Assembly: GCF_003545695.1 (NCBI RefSeq)
Contig: NZ_QUZZ01000012.1
Location: 62,001-126,000, forward strand
Reading direction: 5' to 3'
Length of the DNA stretch: 64,000 nucleotides
Origin: Taibaiella helva
GTDB lineage: Bacteria; Bacteroidota; Bacteroidia; Chitinophagales; Chitinophagaceae
Position 1 is the first letter of the stretch, and every line of letters starts with the position of its first letter. Under the pieces are notes generated by a model, which was not told where the DNA came from, made no database searches, and saw nothing but the letters and a program-made list of their open reading frames with translations. Below, piece by piece: positions 29,501 to 37,502 of this stretch. Both the position numbers and the translations under genes were made by a program.

Positions 29501-29826
29501 ATTATTGCCGCTGGCAGCCCGCGCTTACCCGCAGCTGGCTGGCGCTTGATCTGTACGCTTTCGCCGATGCCGGGGTCATGGAGCTGAGCCGCTATACTCC
29601 TGACCAGGACGGCTATCCGGTAAGCACCCCGGCAGAAAAGATATCGGACCTCAGGATGGATGCGGGATTAGGCGCGGCAGCAACGATAAAGAAATGGGGA
29701 CCATTTGAAAAAGCAAAGCCGCTCACGATCCGTTTCGATATGCCGGTCTTCCTCAGCCGGCCGCCTTACGGTGCGCCGCAATACTGGGGCGCCCGCTGGC
29801 TGATCGGCGTATCCAGGGCATTTTAA
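26593..29826 (+). CDS. M1-family aminopeptidase fused to a C-terminal outer-membrane beta-barrel-like domain
   Basis: A 1077-residue exported zinc peptidase. The signal peptide (MHKHYFLILCLLLAATTGRTQ) supports the ATG at 26593 rather than the GTG at 26452. The N-terminal M1 beta-domain precedes the catalytic domain, with the zinc motif HEIAHNW (His377, His381) and third ligand Glu400 in DEGFTQF, exactly HExxH-x18-E. The exopeptidase GxMEN motif appears as DGMEYP. From about residue 640 the sequence changes to alternating polar/aromatic strands (YRLYIRPDLWYNAVDGVKAG), includes a GGGLNLRGYAGYF block near 930 like the VRG(Y/F) loop of Omp85-type barrels, and ends with the aromatic-terminated WLIGVSRAF. 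This suggests a membrane-embedded barrel that anchors or displays the peptidase. The barrel call is by pattern, not by search. Confidence 0.88.
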   Translation: MHKHYFLILCLLLAATTGRTQEYASPENKLYWKNRKPHAAYWQQDVAYTIDARIDETTHQVNASELLVYTNNSPDTLPFVFFHLFQNAFVKGSYTHALEQANHIPTRLGHYEAKGLGIVVDDLKADGIPVKMEMDNTILKVYLPRPLAPGQKVTFSMRFDAYFDRGGTRRRMLMYDAWGFMHYNGCQWFPKISVYDAKFGWDTQQHLGKEFYGDFGSYKVSLDFASNYIVEATGTLQNREEVLPADLRARLDLRNFAQKPLEEKPSVIIPYKKGERKKWVFYGENIHDFAFTADPSYRIATEYWNGVECVAITQEQHAAGWQTAAGLVAKIIKTYSEEYGLYHYPKMVAADARDGMEYPMITMDNGVDPLYHGLLAHEIAHNWFYGMLGSNETYRAALDEGFTQFLTAECLERIDGKVYVESYKNNWERKFSEPRLARDIRVYNSYITAAATGNDHQLNTHSDDFNGALGHGGGYQMVYYKTAAMLYNLQYVLGDSLFAAAMRHYVDQWKFAHPYFEDFRNSIIQFTRTDLNWFFDQWLETTKSVDYAVTGIRKIRGTDSFAIRFRRKGDMQMPVDFTVTARKGEQQSFTIPNTWFVKETPAAVLPRWTGWGKLNGRYTARIYAPGGISRVTIDTSQRLADRMMLDNYRGSNPFFCAPQMIVKPDFGLPPATDWKHYRLYIRPDLWYNAVDGVKAGIHMEGSYLGNIMTLDGSAWVNTQLGRWDRYTHSGDRTGGQKWLNYTLNLSTPLSLKLPQVRTFLQSRFLDGLWYHKAGISWQPGQQDLVSVFGQTFFRRRGYTDYLLSPQEWNSDAGHPNTSVNLSYRRGYKYLRGAGRLLLSARAPFLTSSFNYSYAELEWNNTHVWRRLLIKTRLLTRYGAGSRMPAESALFLAGASPETMMDNKYTRSMGFVPAGWTGYSPYETNHFQEGGGLNLRGYAGYFAFDRRNGAEYIAYRGRSGAALNVEIDFTNYCRWQPALTRSWLALDLYAFADAGVMELSRYTPDQDGYPVSTPAEKISDLRMDAGLGAAATIKKWGPFEKAKPLTIRFDMPVFLSRPPYGAPQYWGARWLIGVSRAF

Positions 29827-29936
29827 ATGGATAAAATCCTTAACATTCACATTAACACCCGTACCCCGATCAAAAAAAATACTTTTCTATCTTTACGCCC
29901 GTTAAAAAAGCCATCCACACAAAAAATATTTTTACA

Positions 29937-31883
29937 ATGCGTGTCCTTTTTTCAATTGCGGTTGGTGTAGGCGCCGTACTTACGGTCTTTTCCGCCAATG
30001 CACAAACTTTGTTCACTTATGGCCCCAATGCCGTGAGCAAGGAAGAATTCCTGAGAGTATACCAGAAGAACAACGTACAAAAGAAGCCGGATTTCAGCGC
30101 TAAGTCCGTGAATGAGTATGTAGACCTTTACTCCCTGTTCCGGATGAAGGTGAAAGAAGCCGAGCAGATTCACCTGGACACAACTGCTGCCGTGCGCAGC
30201 GAGCTGAGCAATTATAAAGGCCAGCTGGCGCGTACTTATCTCTCCGACAAGGAAGTGACCAAAGGCCTGGTGAAGCAGGCCTACGACCGGATGAAGGAAG
30301 AAGTAAAAGTGGCGCATATCCTGGTTGCCGTGCGGCCTAATGAAGATACAGCCCGTGCCTACCATAAGATCGACAGCATCTACAATGCCATAGTATCGAA
30401 AAAGGCTGATTTTGCTGAAATGGCAAAACAGTACTCCGAAGACAAAGGTTCTGCTGTTAAAGGTGGCGACATAGGATTCATCACTGCCCTGCAGGTTGTC
30501 TATCCCTTTGAGAATGCGGCTTACAATACACCTGTAGGACAAGTATCCAGGCCTTTCCGTACACAGTTTGGCTTCCATATCCTCAAAGTGGAAGAAAAGA
30601 GAAAGAGCAACGGACAGGTACAGGTAGCACAGATCATGATCGCAACTCCGAAGTCAAAAGGAGAGCAGGGTGTGACAGACGCCAGGAAAAAGATCGGTGA
30701 AATACAGGCGATGGTAAAAAGCGGCAAGCCCTTCGATCAGCTGGCCAAAGAATACTCTGAAGATAAATTCTCCAGGGATAATGGCGGCCTTATGGAGCCA
30801 TTCGGCGTAGGCAAGCTGATGCCCCAGTTTGAATCAGCAGCCTTTGCGCTCAAAAAGCCCGGCGATATTTCAGAACCCGTACAAACAGAATATGGTATCC
30901 ACCTGATCAAGCTGGTCAGGAAGATCCCACTGCTGCCCTTCGACAGCCTTCAGGATAACATTACCCGCCGCGTCGATAACGACAGCAGGGCTACTATAGC
31001 CAAGGAAGCTTACCAGGAGAAGATCAAAAAGCAATTCGGGTTTAAAGAATATCCCGGGCACCTGGAGAAGCTGACTAACGACATCATCACTACCGATGAG
31101 CAGCACGACTATAATGCAGAGGATCATAAGTCAGCCAAAGAGACCTTGTTTGAGCTGGGCGGCAAAAAGTATACCCAATATGATTTCGCAGTTTTTGCCG
31201 GCAGCTACATCAGGGGGAAAATCATGGGCAATAAGAAAGCAACGGTCAGCGATCTTTATAAAATGTACCAGAATTCCGTGCTGAACGACCTGCAGCAGGA
31301 GCAGCTGGAGAAGAACAATGTGGAATACCGCAACCTGGTCAACGAATACCGCGACGGCATTCTGCTGTTTGACCTGATGGATAAGAATGTATGGAGCAAG
31401 GCTTCGAAAGATACCGTAGGCCTGGCCAGCTTCTACAAGGAGCACAAGGACAAATACCAGTGGCAGCCCGGCTTTGATGGCACCTTATACCAGGCGGCCA
31501 ATGAAGCCGACCTGGTAAAGCTCCAGACGGCCGTTAATAAAGGGACGAGCGCTTCGGATGCCCTGGACCAGATCAATACAGCAGAGAATCCTTCACGGAT
31601 CAGCCAGCAGACCGGCCGCTTCGAATTCAGCCGCTTCCAGGCAGATGCCAGCGCTTTCCCTGAGGGAAAAGCCAGCAGGATCTTTAAAAATGAGGACGGA
31701 AGCTTTACCCTGGCCGTGCCCTTAAAGCTTTATCCGAACGCGGAAACAAAATCGCTCGACGAAGCAAAAGGCTTTGTCGTAGCCGACTACCAGGACTATC
31801 TTGAGAAAAGCTGGAACCAGGACCTGAAGAACAGGTACCCGGTAAAAGTGGATGAGAAGACCTTGAAAAGCATTATCCGCTAA
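29937..31883 (+). CDS. Periplasmic peptidyl-prolyl isomerase with two parvulin domains (PpiC/SurA-like)
   Basis: A 648-residue exported foldase. After the signal peptide (ends FSANAQ) comes a helical chaperone region, then two tandem rotamase domains: the first has VKVAHILVAV, FAEMAKQYSEDKGSAVKGGDIGFI and FGFHILKVEEK; the second has VQVAQIMIAT, FDQLAKEYSEDKFSRDNGGLMEPFG and YGIHLIKLVRK. The C-terminal third is a helical extension seen in Bacteroidota proteins annotated as peptidylprolyl isomerases; some are thought to assist outer-membrane protein biogenesis. It follows the barrel-bearing M1 gene by 110 nt, so a role in folding that product is possible but unproven. It ends at a clear terminator. 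Confidence 0.93.
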   Translation: MRVLFSIAVGVGAVLTVFSANAQTLFTYGPNAVSKEEFLRVYQKNNVQKKPDFSAKSVNEYVDLYSLFRMKVKEAEQIHLDTTAAVRSELSNYKGQLARTYLSDKEVTKGLVKQAYDRMKEEVKVAHILVAVRPNEDTARAYHKIDSIYNAIVSKKADFAEMAKQYSEDKGSAVKGGDIGFITALQVVYPFENAAYNTPVGQVSRPFRTQFGFHILKVEEKRKSNGQVQVAQIMIATPKSKGEQGVTDARKKIGEIQAMVKSGKPFDQLAKEYSEDKFSRDNGGLMEPFGVGKLMPQFESAAFALKKPGDISEPVQTEYGIHLIKLVRKIPLLPFDSLQDNITRRVDNDSRATIAKEAYQEKIKKQFGFKEYPGHLEKLTNDIITTDEQHDYNAEDHKSAKETLFELGGKKYTQYDFAVFAGSYIRGKIMGNKKATVSDLYKMYQNSVLNDLQQEQLEKNNVEYRNLVNEYRDGILLFDLMDKNVWSKASKDTVGLASFYKEHKDKYQWQPGFDGTLYQAANEADLVKLQTAVNKGTSASDALDQINTAENPSRISQQTGRFEFSRFQADASAFPEGKASRIFKNEDGSFTLAVPLKLYPNAETKSLDEAKGFVVADYQDYLEKSWNQDLKNRYPVKVDEKTLKSIIR

Positions 31884-31908
31884 GCATAGCATTTGTGTTA
31901 CGATCTTT

Positions 31909-31934
31909 AAGGAGCTGCCTTTCTGCAGCTCCTT
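31909..31934 (+). terminator. Terminator of the PPIase gene
   Basis: A 10-bp stem (AAGGAGCTGC / GCAGCTCCTT) with a 6-nt loop, followed by ATTTATTTG; 25 nt after the stop codon. Confidence 0.75.
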
Positions 31935-32022
31935 ATTTATTTGTAAACTTTATAAAAACAAATTATAAACTGCCTTTGACGACCGGGAATTCTGGATATT
32001 TTCGTAGCTTATACCATAAGCC

Positions 32023-32907
32023 ATGCAGGTACAAGCCATCGACCGGGTAAAGACGATCAGCCCTTCGGACTTTCATCAGCATTACCGCATACCCCGGAAA
32101 CCGGTCATTATCGAAACGCTTTCCCGGGAGTGGCCCGCTCATGATAAGTGGACATGGGATTACTTCAAATCCCTTATAGGTAAAGTCGAAGTACCGGTAT
32201 ACAACAATTCCCGGGCCGGCTCCAGGGTATTGGTCAACGGCGGCGACGACAATATGCTCTTTGGCGACTACATCGATATGATCCGCAGGGGTCCGTCCGA
32301 ATGGCGGATCTTCCTTTTCAACCTCTTGAAGCATGCGCCGCAGCTCAAAGAAGATTTTACCTTTCCCGCCCACCTGCTCAAAGGCTTCCTGAAGTCCTTT
32401 CCCATGCTTTTTGTCGGTGGCGCCGGCTCGATAGCGCACATGCACTATGATATAGACCTGGCCCATATTTTCCATACCCAATTCCTCGGCAGAAAGCGTA
32501 TCCTGCTTTTGGAGAATAACCAATCGGCGTTTATCTACCGCATGCCCGGCACCGTAGAAAGCACTGCCAGCTTCGTCAGCTGGCAGGATGGGTTAGATAC
32601 ACATCACTTTCCTGCCCTGGCCCTGGCCAAGGGCTATACTGCCGTGCTGGAGCATGGCGATACGCTGTTTATGCCCACCGGCTACTGGCACCACATGGAG
32701 TACATGGAAAGCGGCTGCGCTATGAGCCTGCGGGCCATGCCCGAAACCATTGCCGGAAAGCTTAACGGGCTTTATCACCTGATCGGCCTGCGCCATTTCA
32801 ACAATATGATGATAAAGCTGCACCCCGAATGGTGGTACCATTACAAACGCCGTTCGGCCAAAGCCAAGGCCGAGAGGGCCATACAGCAGCAGAAAGGGGA
32901 AGGCTGA
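32023..32907 (+). CDS. Cupin-8/JmjC-domain Fe(II)/2-oxoglutarate-dependent oxygenase-like protein
   Basis: A 294-residue cytoplasmic protein of the JmjC-like cupin_8 family, whose characterised members hydroxylate proteins or tRNA. The N-terminus IPRKPVIIETLSREWPAHDKW is typical. The iron facial triad is visible as HYD in AHMHYDIDLAHIF and a distal His in PTGYWHHMEYM. An RKRILLL stretch follows the first ligand and could hold the 2-oxoglutarate-binding Lys/Arg. The C-terminus is basic (KRRSAKAKAERA). The substrate cannot be told. A GNAT gene follows closely but has its own promoter-like box. Confidence 0.87.
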   Translation: MQVQAIDRVKTISPSDFHQHYRIPRKPVIIETLSREWPAHDKWTWDYFKSLIGKVEVPVYNNSRAGSRVLVNGGDDNMLFGDYIDMIRRGPSEWRIFLFNLLKHAPQLKEDFTFPAHLLKGFLKSFPMLFVGGAGSIAHMHYDIDLAHIFHTQFLGRKRILLLENNQSAFIYRMPGTVESTASFVSWQDGLDTHHFPALALAKGYTAVLEHGDTLFMPTGYWHHMEYMESGCAMSLRAMPETIAGKLNGLYHLIGLRHFNNMMIKLHPEWWYHYKRRSAKAKAERAIQQQKGEG

Positions 32908-32938
32908 GCGACGGGCATCCGGGCTGCGCTTCCTTGCT

Positions 32939-32946
32939 TATCTTTG
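32939..32946 (+). promoter_or_regulatory. Putative -7 box immediately before the GNAT gene
   Basis: TATCTTTG is a perfect TAnnTTTG and ends only 5 nt before the ATG at 32952, implying a leaderless or near-leaderless transcript if used. No clear TTTG is present 20 nt upstream. Confidence 0.4.
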
Positions 32947-32951
32947 CGCGC

Positions 32952-33386
32952 ATGTTCACCATAAGCACCCCCACTGTCGCAGCCTACCCGCAACTATTGT
33001 TCCTATGGGAAGCCTCTGTAAGAGCGACCCATCATTTTCTCAAGGAAGAAGACATTCTCTTTTACAAGCAGCAGCTGGCGACTGTCTATTTCCCACAGGT
33101 ACAGCTCAGCTGCGCTTATAGCGGCCAGGGCGATCTGCTGGGCTTTTCCGGCGTTGCCGGCAACAACCTGGAGATGCTGTTCGTTTCGCCCGATGCCCGT
33201 GGTAAAGGCGTGGGCAGATTACTGCTGGAGCATGCCATCAGGGAGCAAGGCGTAAGCAAGGTGGATGTCAACGAGCAGAACGGGCAGGCCCTGGGCTTTT
33301 ACGAGCATGCCGGCTTTAAGATCACCGGCCGTTCGGAATACGACGGGCAAGGCAAGCCCTACCCCATCCTGCACCTGGCATTATAA
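32952..33386 (+). CDS. GNAT-family N-acetyltransferase
   Basis: A 144-residue acetyl-CoA-dependent acetyltransferase. The core is intact: LGFSGVAGNNLEMLFVSPDARGKGVGRLLLEHAI carries the (R/Q)GxGxG/A pyrophosphate loop (ARGKGVGRLL), and VNEQNGQALGFYEHAGFKITGRSE is the closing motif B of small-molecule or protein acetyltransferases. The longer frame from 32829 overlaps the upstream gene out of frame and is not supported. The ATG at 32952 gives the expected family length. Substrate unknown. Confidence 0.9.
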   Translation: MFTISTPTVAAYPQLLFLWEASVRATHHFLKEEDILFYKQQLATVYFPQVQLSCAYSGQGDLLGFSGVAGNNLEMLFVSPDARGKGVGRLLLEHAIREQGVSKVDVNEQNGQALGFYEHAGFKITGRSEYDGQGKPYPILHLAL

Positions 33387-33483
33387 AGACAGGCCATTAC
33401 TTTAGCACGGCCTGCTGCGCACGGCCGTATAGACGACAAAGGCGAAGGCATCACTAACGCGGATAGCAAGTCCTTTTAAAACC

Positions 33484-33516
33484 AGAGGCCTTTCACGATG
33501 ATCGCGAAAGGCTTCT
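33484..33516 (-). terminator. Terminator of the efflux transporter gene
   Basis: An 11-bp stem with one G-T pair (AGAGGCCTTTC / GAAAGGCTTCT) and an 11-nt loop. The minus strand continues GGTTTTAAAAGG. It lies 20 nt after the transporter stop, between two convergent genes. Confidence 0.65.
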
Positions 33517-33535
33517 GTACATGGATTACAGCAGA

Positions 33536-34819
33536 TCAGTGTATCGGCGCGGCCGCTTCGGTATCGCCGCTGCCCTCGATTACCTTCAGCAATTCGGGGC
33601 GTTCTTTCTTTTCCCGGTTCAGCACTCTATTGGCAATGATTACACTGAGCAGCATACAAACCGCGCCGATAAGGAAGTGAATGCCCGGGAAGTGGAACGG
33701 CGCCTTGCTGCTGGTAAAATAGGAGAAAGTACCGCTCATGATCAGCGGGCCTATGATGGTAGTAAGGCTCATCAGGCTGGTAAGCGCGCCCTGCAGCTCG
33801 CCTTGTTGATTGGCAGGCACATGCCCGGAGATCACCGACTGGAGCGAGGGTCCGCAGATACCGCCGAGGCAATAAGGGATCAGGAAGGCAAACATCATCC
33901 AGCTTTGGGTGGCAAAGGCAAACAGCACCAGGCCCAGGGTGTACAGCGACAGGCCGAGGTAAATGCTTTTTTCGTTACCGATCCGGGGATTGATCACCCG
34001 GGTAAGCCCCGCCTGCACTGCACCAACCAATACGCCCACCACAGCAAGGGAAATGCCGACCATGCCTTCAGTCCAGTGGAAACGATAGATGGTGAAGAAA
34101 TTCCAGTTGCCCTGCACGGCCTGCGCGCCCAGGTAGATCAGGAAAAAGCTGAAAGCCAGTCCGCCGATCTCGGGATGGCGGGTCAGGAATTTCAGGGAGC
34201 CAAAAGGATTGGCCCTTTTCCATTCGAAGGGACGGCGATGCGCTTTATCCAGTGATTCGGGCATGAAGAAATATCCATAAATGCAGTTGACCAGGCACAA
34301 CACTGCTGCTGCATAAAACGGCGCACGGATACCCCATGTCGCCAGCAGAGCGCCTAAAGCGGGTCCCAGCACAAAGCCCAGGCCAAAGGCAGCGCCGATC
34401 ATACCGAAGTTCTTGGCCCTGGAAGTCTCGTCGGTGCTCACATCGGCGATGTAAGCGGTGGCAGTCGTAAAGCTTGCGCCGGTAATACCGGCGATCACGC
34501 GGCCCAGGAACAGCCAGCCATAAGCCGGCGCCAGCGCCAGTATCACATAATCGATACCGAAGCCCAGCAGGGAAAGCAGCAGCACCGGCCGCCGGCCGAA
34601 TTTATCGCTCAGGTTGCCGATCACCGGCGCAAACAGGAACTGGGTAATCGCAAATACTGAAAGCAGCAAAGCCCCGTAAGTGCTGGCCTGGTTGACGGGA
34701 ATGCGCTTCAGCTGAGCGATCAGGTCGGCCATTACCGGGATAATGAGGCCCCAACCCATAACGTCGATCAGGAGGGTGATGAAAATAAAGCCCATAGCGG
34801 CTTTTTTCTGGTTGTTCAT
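33536..34819 (-). CDS. Tet(A)-like major facilitator superfamily efflux transporter
   Basis: A 427-residue inner-membrane proton-drug antiporter-like protein with about 12 hydrophobic segments. The first helix (GFIFITLLIDVMGWGLIIPVM) and motif A (GNLSDKFGRRPVLLLSL, loop 2-3) match the Tet(A)/TCR subfamily. Also seen are the motif-C-like glycine-rich stretch GMIGAAFGLGFVLGPALGALLA and a long central loop (PESLDKAHRRPFEWKRANPFGSLKFL). Such chromosomal homologues are widespread in Bacteroidota and often do not export tetracycline. The frame opens earlier (34882), but the ATG at 34819 is the natural start. Divergent from an ABC-F gene. Confidence 0.9.
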   Translation of the reverse strand: MNNQKKAAMGFIFITLLIDVMGWGLIIPVMADLIAQLKRIPVNQASTYGALLLSVFAITQFLFAPVIGNLSDKFGRRPVLLLSLLGFGIDYVILALAPAYGWLFLGRVIAGITGASFTTATAYIADVSTDETSRAKNFGMIGAAFGLGFVLGPALGALLATWGIRAPFYAAAVLCLVNCIYGYFFMPESLDKAHRRPFEWKRANPFGSLKFLTRHPEIGGLAFSFFLIYLGAQAVQGNWNFFTIYRFHWTEGMVGISLAVVGVLVGAVQAGLTRVINPRIGNEKSIYLGLSLYTLGLVLFAFATQSWMMFAFLIPYCLGGICGPSLQSVISGHVPANQQGELQGALTSLMSLTTIIGPLIMSGTFSYFTSSKAPFHFPGIHFLIGAVCMLLSVIIANRVLNREKKERPELLKVIEGSGDTEAAAPIH

Positions 34820-35160
34820 AAAGCAGGTAAGTTTGAAGAGGTTTATCCGAAGGGCTGTAGCGAGAGCCGCAACCGGATGCAAGTTGCAACATTATTCCGG
34901 CTTGCGCCGGGTGTCGTTGCGACAAATTGCAGGGCAGATACGACTTTGAGCGAATACTCCCGGAGTGTATATCGTTCTCTCATAGGCTTCATTCCGGCAA
35001 CCGGGATTCTTTACGGTTAAGAGATTATCGGTAAAATCTGTATCTTTGCATCTCCACCCCAACACACAACATGTAGAAAAAATTGCTTTCAACCGATCAT
35101 GAACCGCAGACCTGAACCAGGTTGCGCTTCCATTATCTCATCCTCAGAAAGTAATTGCTC
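34820..35160. other. 341-nt divergent regulatory spacer between the MFS and ABC-F genes
   Basis: No coding region. It contains two small adjacent hairpins near 34897-34924 (CCGGCTTGCGCCGG and TGTCGTTGCGACA). On the plus strand there is a good -7 box at 35041-35048 with a leader of about 110 nt before the ABC-F start, long enough for attenuation, though no leader peptide was recognised. Confidence 0.45.
35041..35048 (+). promoter_or_regulatory. Putative -7 box of the ABC-F gene
   Basis: TATCTTTG matches TAnnTTTG exactly; the -33 region (around 35017) is not consensus. Confidence 0.45.
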
Positions 35161-36750
35161 ATGCTTACGTTACAACAGATCACGTATGCGCATCCCAATA
35201 AGGATGTGCTGTTCGACCAGCTTAATTTTACCCTAAACAAACAAGACAAGATCGCGCTTATTGGCAACAACGGCGCCGGCAAATCCACGCTGCTGAAGCT
35301 TATCGCCGGGGAGCTGCACCCGCTTTCGGGTGAGTTGCGCGCAGAAGCCCGGCCCTACTATATCCCGCAGCATTTCGGCCAGTTCAACGATCAAACGATC
35401 GCCGGGGCATTGCATATTACGGAAAAGCTTTGTGCGCTGCAGGCCATCCTTGAAGGCGATGTGCGCGAAGAACATTTTACCGCGCTGGACGACGATTGGG
35501 GCATAGAAGAGCGGTGCCGGGAAGCCCTTGCCCAGTGGGGACTTGAAGGACTTGACCTGGCGCAGCAGATGGCTTCTCTGAGTGGCGGACAAAAGACTAA
35601 AGTATTCCTGGCCGGCATACAGATCCACAACCCGCAGCTGGTCCTGATGGATGAGCCCAGCAATCACCTTGATGCCCGCAGCAGGGTCCTGCTTTACGAC
35701 TATATCCACAACACGCACCATACCCTGATCGTGGTGAGCCACGACCGGGTGCTGCTTGATCTGCTTCCTGCAGTATGCGAGCTAAGCAAAAAGGGCCTTA
35801 CTGCATATGGCGGCAATTATACCTTCTATGCCGGGCAAAAGACAATCGAAGCCCAGGCATTACAGGAAGATGTCAAAGACCGCGAGAAAGCGCTGCGCAA
35901 AGCCAGGGAGGTGGAAAAGGAGGCTATAGAACGACAGCAAAAGCTGGATGCCCGGGGTAAGCGGAAGCAGGAAAAGGCCGGTGTACCCACGATCATGATG
36001 AACACCCTTAGGAACAATGCGGAGAAAAGCACCTCCAGGATGAAGGACGTGCATGCGGAAAAAGTGGATGCGATCCGGCAGGAGCTGGGCGAGCTGCGCC
36101 GCGAGCTTCCAGATAAAGACAAAATGAAGATCGGCTTCGAAGATTCCGCATTGCATAACGGGAAAATACTGGTCACGGCAAAAGAGATCAGCTTCCGGTA
36201 CGGCAGGCATTCCGTATGGGAACATCCGTTGAGCTTCCAGCTGACCAGCGGGCAACGTATAGCGATCAAAGGCAATAACGGATCAGGTAAAACGACCCTT
36301 ATACAGATCATCCTGGGCAGCCTGGAGCCGGCCGCCGGCGCTATACAGCGGGCGCCGGCCACTACGATCTACATCGACCAGGACTATTCGCTTATCGACA
36401 ACCGGCTTACCGTGTATGAGCAGGCGGAACAATTCAACACAGGGCGGCTGCAGGAGCATGAGGTCAAAAGCAGGCTCACCCATTTCCTGTTCCAAACGGC
36501 GCAGTGGGCCAAACCCTGCACAGCCCTGAGCGGCGGCGAAAAGATGAGGCTTATCCTGTGTTGTCTTACCATAGGCAAGCAGGCTCCGGATATGATCGTG
36601 CTTGACGAACCGACGAATAACCTCGATATCCAGAATATCGAGATCCTTACCGAAGCGATCAACGGCTACCAGGGCACCCTGATCGTGGTCAGCCACGATG
36701 CACGTTTCCTTGAGCAGGTTGGTGTCTGCGACGAGATCGTACTCGACTAA
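35161..36750 (+). CDS. ABC-F family ATP-binding protein (ribosome-associated)
   Basis: A 529-residue protein of two fused ABC ATPase cassettes without membrane domains. Cassette 1: Walker A GNNGAGKS, signature LSGGQKTK, Walker B VLMDEPSNHLD, switch VVSHDR. Cassette 2: GNNGSGKT, LSGGEKMR, IVLDEPTNNLD, VVSHDA. They are joined by a charged coiled-coil linker (about 235-325) like the P-site tRNA interaction motif that enters the ribosome. ABC-F proteins act on stalled or drug-bound ribosomes; some give resistance to macrolides, lincosamides or pleuromutilins, others are housekeeping. This one cannot be placed without a phylogeny. The first frame codon is TTG at 35155; the ATG at 35161 is preferred. 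Confidence 0.92.
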   Translation: MLTLQQITYAHPNKDVLFDQLNFTLNKQDKIALIGNNGAGKSTLLKLIAGELHPLSGELRAEARPYYIPQHFGQFNDQTIAGALHITEKLCALQAILEGDVREEHFTALDDDWGIEERCREALAQWGLEGLDLAQQMASLSGGQKTKVFLAGIQIHNPQLVLMDEPSNHLDARSRVLLYDYIHNTHHTLIVVSHDRVLLDLLPAVCELSKKGLTAYGGNYTFYAGQKTIEAQALQEDVKDREKALRKAREVEKEAIERQQKLDARGKRKQEKAGVPTIMMNTLRNNAEKSTSRMKDVHAEKVDAIRQELGELRRELPDKDKMKIGFEDSALHNGKILVTAKEISFRYGRHSVWEHPLSFQLTSGQRIAIKGNNGSGKTTLIQIILGSLEPAAGAIQRAPATTIYIDQDYSLIDNRLTVYEQAEQFNTGRLQEHEVKSRLTHFLFQTAQWAKPCTALSGGEKMRLILCCLTIGKQAPDMIVLDEPTNNLDIQNIEILTEAINGYQGTLIVVSHDARFLEQVGVCDEIVLD

Positions 36751-36772
36751 GATGATCTCATAGGCAATCCAT

Positions 36773-37375
36773 TCAGATGGCGCCGGCCTGCTCCAGCAGT
36801 TGCGCCATCTCTTTTTGTCCTTTTTCGCGGGCATGCTGCAGCGCCGTCACGCCGTCCTTATCGGGCAGGTTGACATCGGCGCCTGCGCGGATCAGCATAT
36901 CCATGATCTGCAAATGCGCTGCCCCACCTTTACCCAGGATCACTGTTTCCAGCAGGCCGGTCCAGCCCAGGCGGTTGATATGATCGACCGGGAACGATTT
37001 GTCTTCCAATATCGCGGCAACCGTATCCACATGCCCTCTTTCACAGGCGGGGATAAGGGCCGAGCCTCCATAGCGGTTATACACACTATAATCGGCGCCG
37101 GCCTTCATGCAGCGCCTTACGATATCCGTCAGGCCTTCCGCGCCGGCATACAGGAAAGGTGAGTCAGAGATACTGTCCTGCGCATTTACATCAGCGCCGG
37201 CATCGATCAAAGCTGCTGCAGCATCCAGGCTACGCAGCGACAGGGCCAGCAGCAAGAGCGTCTTACCGTCCGCATCCCGCATTTCTTTATCTGCCCCCGC
37301 TTCCAGCAGGGCAGCAACCGCTGCGGGATCGTTTTTCCTTATTGCCTGCATCAGCTGTGTACGGTTATCTTCCAT
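36773..37375 (-). CDS. Ankyrin-repeat protein
   Basis: A 200-residue protein composed almost wholly of five or six ankyrin repeats (DPAAVAALLEAGADKEMRDADGKTLL, LDAAAALIDAGADVNAQDSI, and so on, to ADVNLPDKDGVTALQHAREKG). No signal peptide or catalytic domain, so it is probably a cytoplasmic protein-binding module. The frame opens with a TTG at 37402, inside a -7 promoter box; the ATG at 37375 is preferred. It converges on the ABC-F gene with a 22-nt gap and no evident terminator between them. Partner unknown. Confidence 0.88.
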   Translation of the reverse strand: MEDNRTQLMQAIRKNDPAAVAALLEAGADKEMRDADGKTLLLLALSLRSLDAAAALIDAGADVNAQDSISDSPFLYAGAEGLTDIVRRCMKAGADYSVYNRYGGSALIPACERGHVDTVAAILEDKSFPVDHINRLGWTGLLETVILGKGGAAHLQIMDMLIRAGADVNLPDKDGVTALQHAREKGQKEMAQLLEQAGAI

Positions 37376-37399
37376 AGGTATCTGTTTCTGTTCCGGCCG

Positions 37400-37407
37400 C
37401 AAAGTTA
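37400..37407 (-). promoter_or_regulatory. Putative -7 box of the ankyrin gene
   Basis: TAACTTTG on the minus strand, 24 nt upstream of the ATG at 37375. It overlaps the longer TTG-initiated frame and so supports the shorter start. Confidence 0.45.
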
Positions 37408-37447
37408 GGCGGCAAAGCGATTGCAGCGCTCGTCATTTTAATGAATA

Positions 37448-37478
37448 CAGAGGGCCGATCTCGACGATCAGCCCTCTG
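37448..37478 (-). terminator. Hairpin after the DinB gene
   Basis: Stem CAGAGGGC / GCCCTCTG, extended by an inner GATC pairing. It lies 24 nt past the DinB-family stop. The T-run on the minus strand is weak, so terminator function is tentative. Confidence 0.5.
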
Positions 37479-37502
37479 CTCTTGCTGCCGGAAACGGCAG
37501 GC

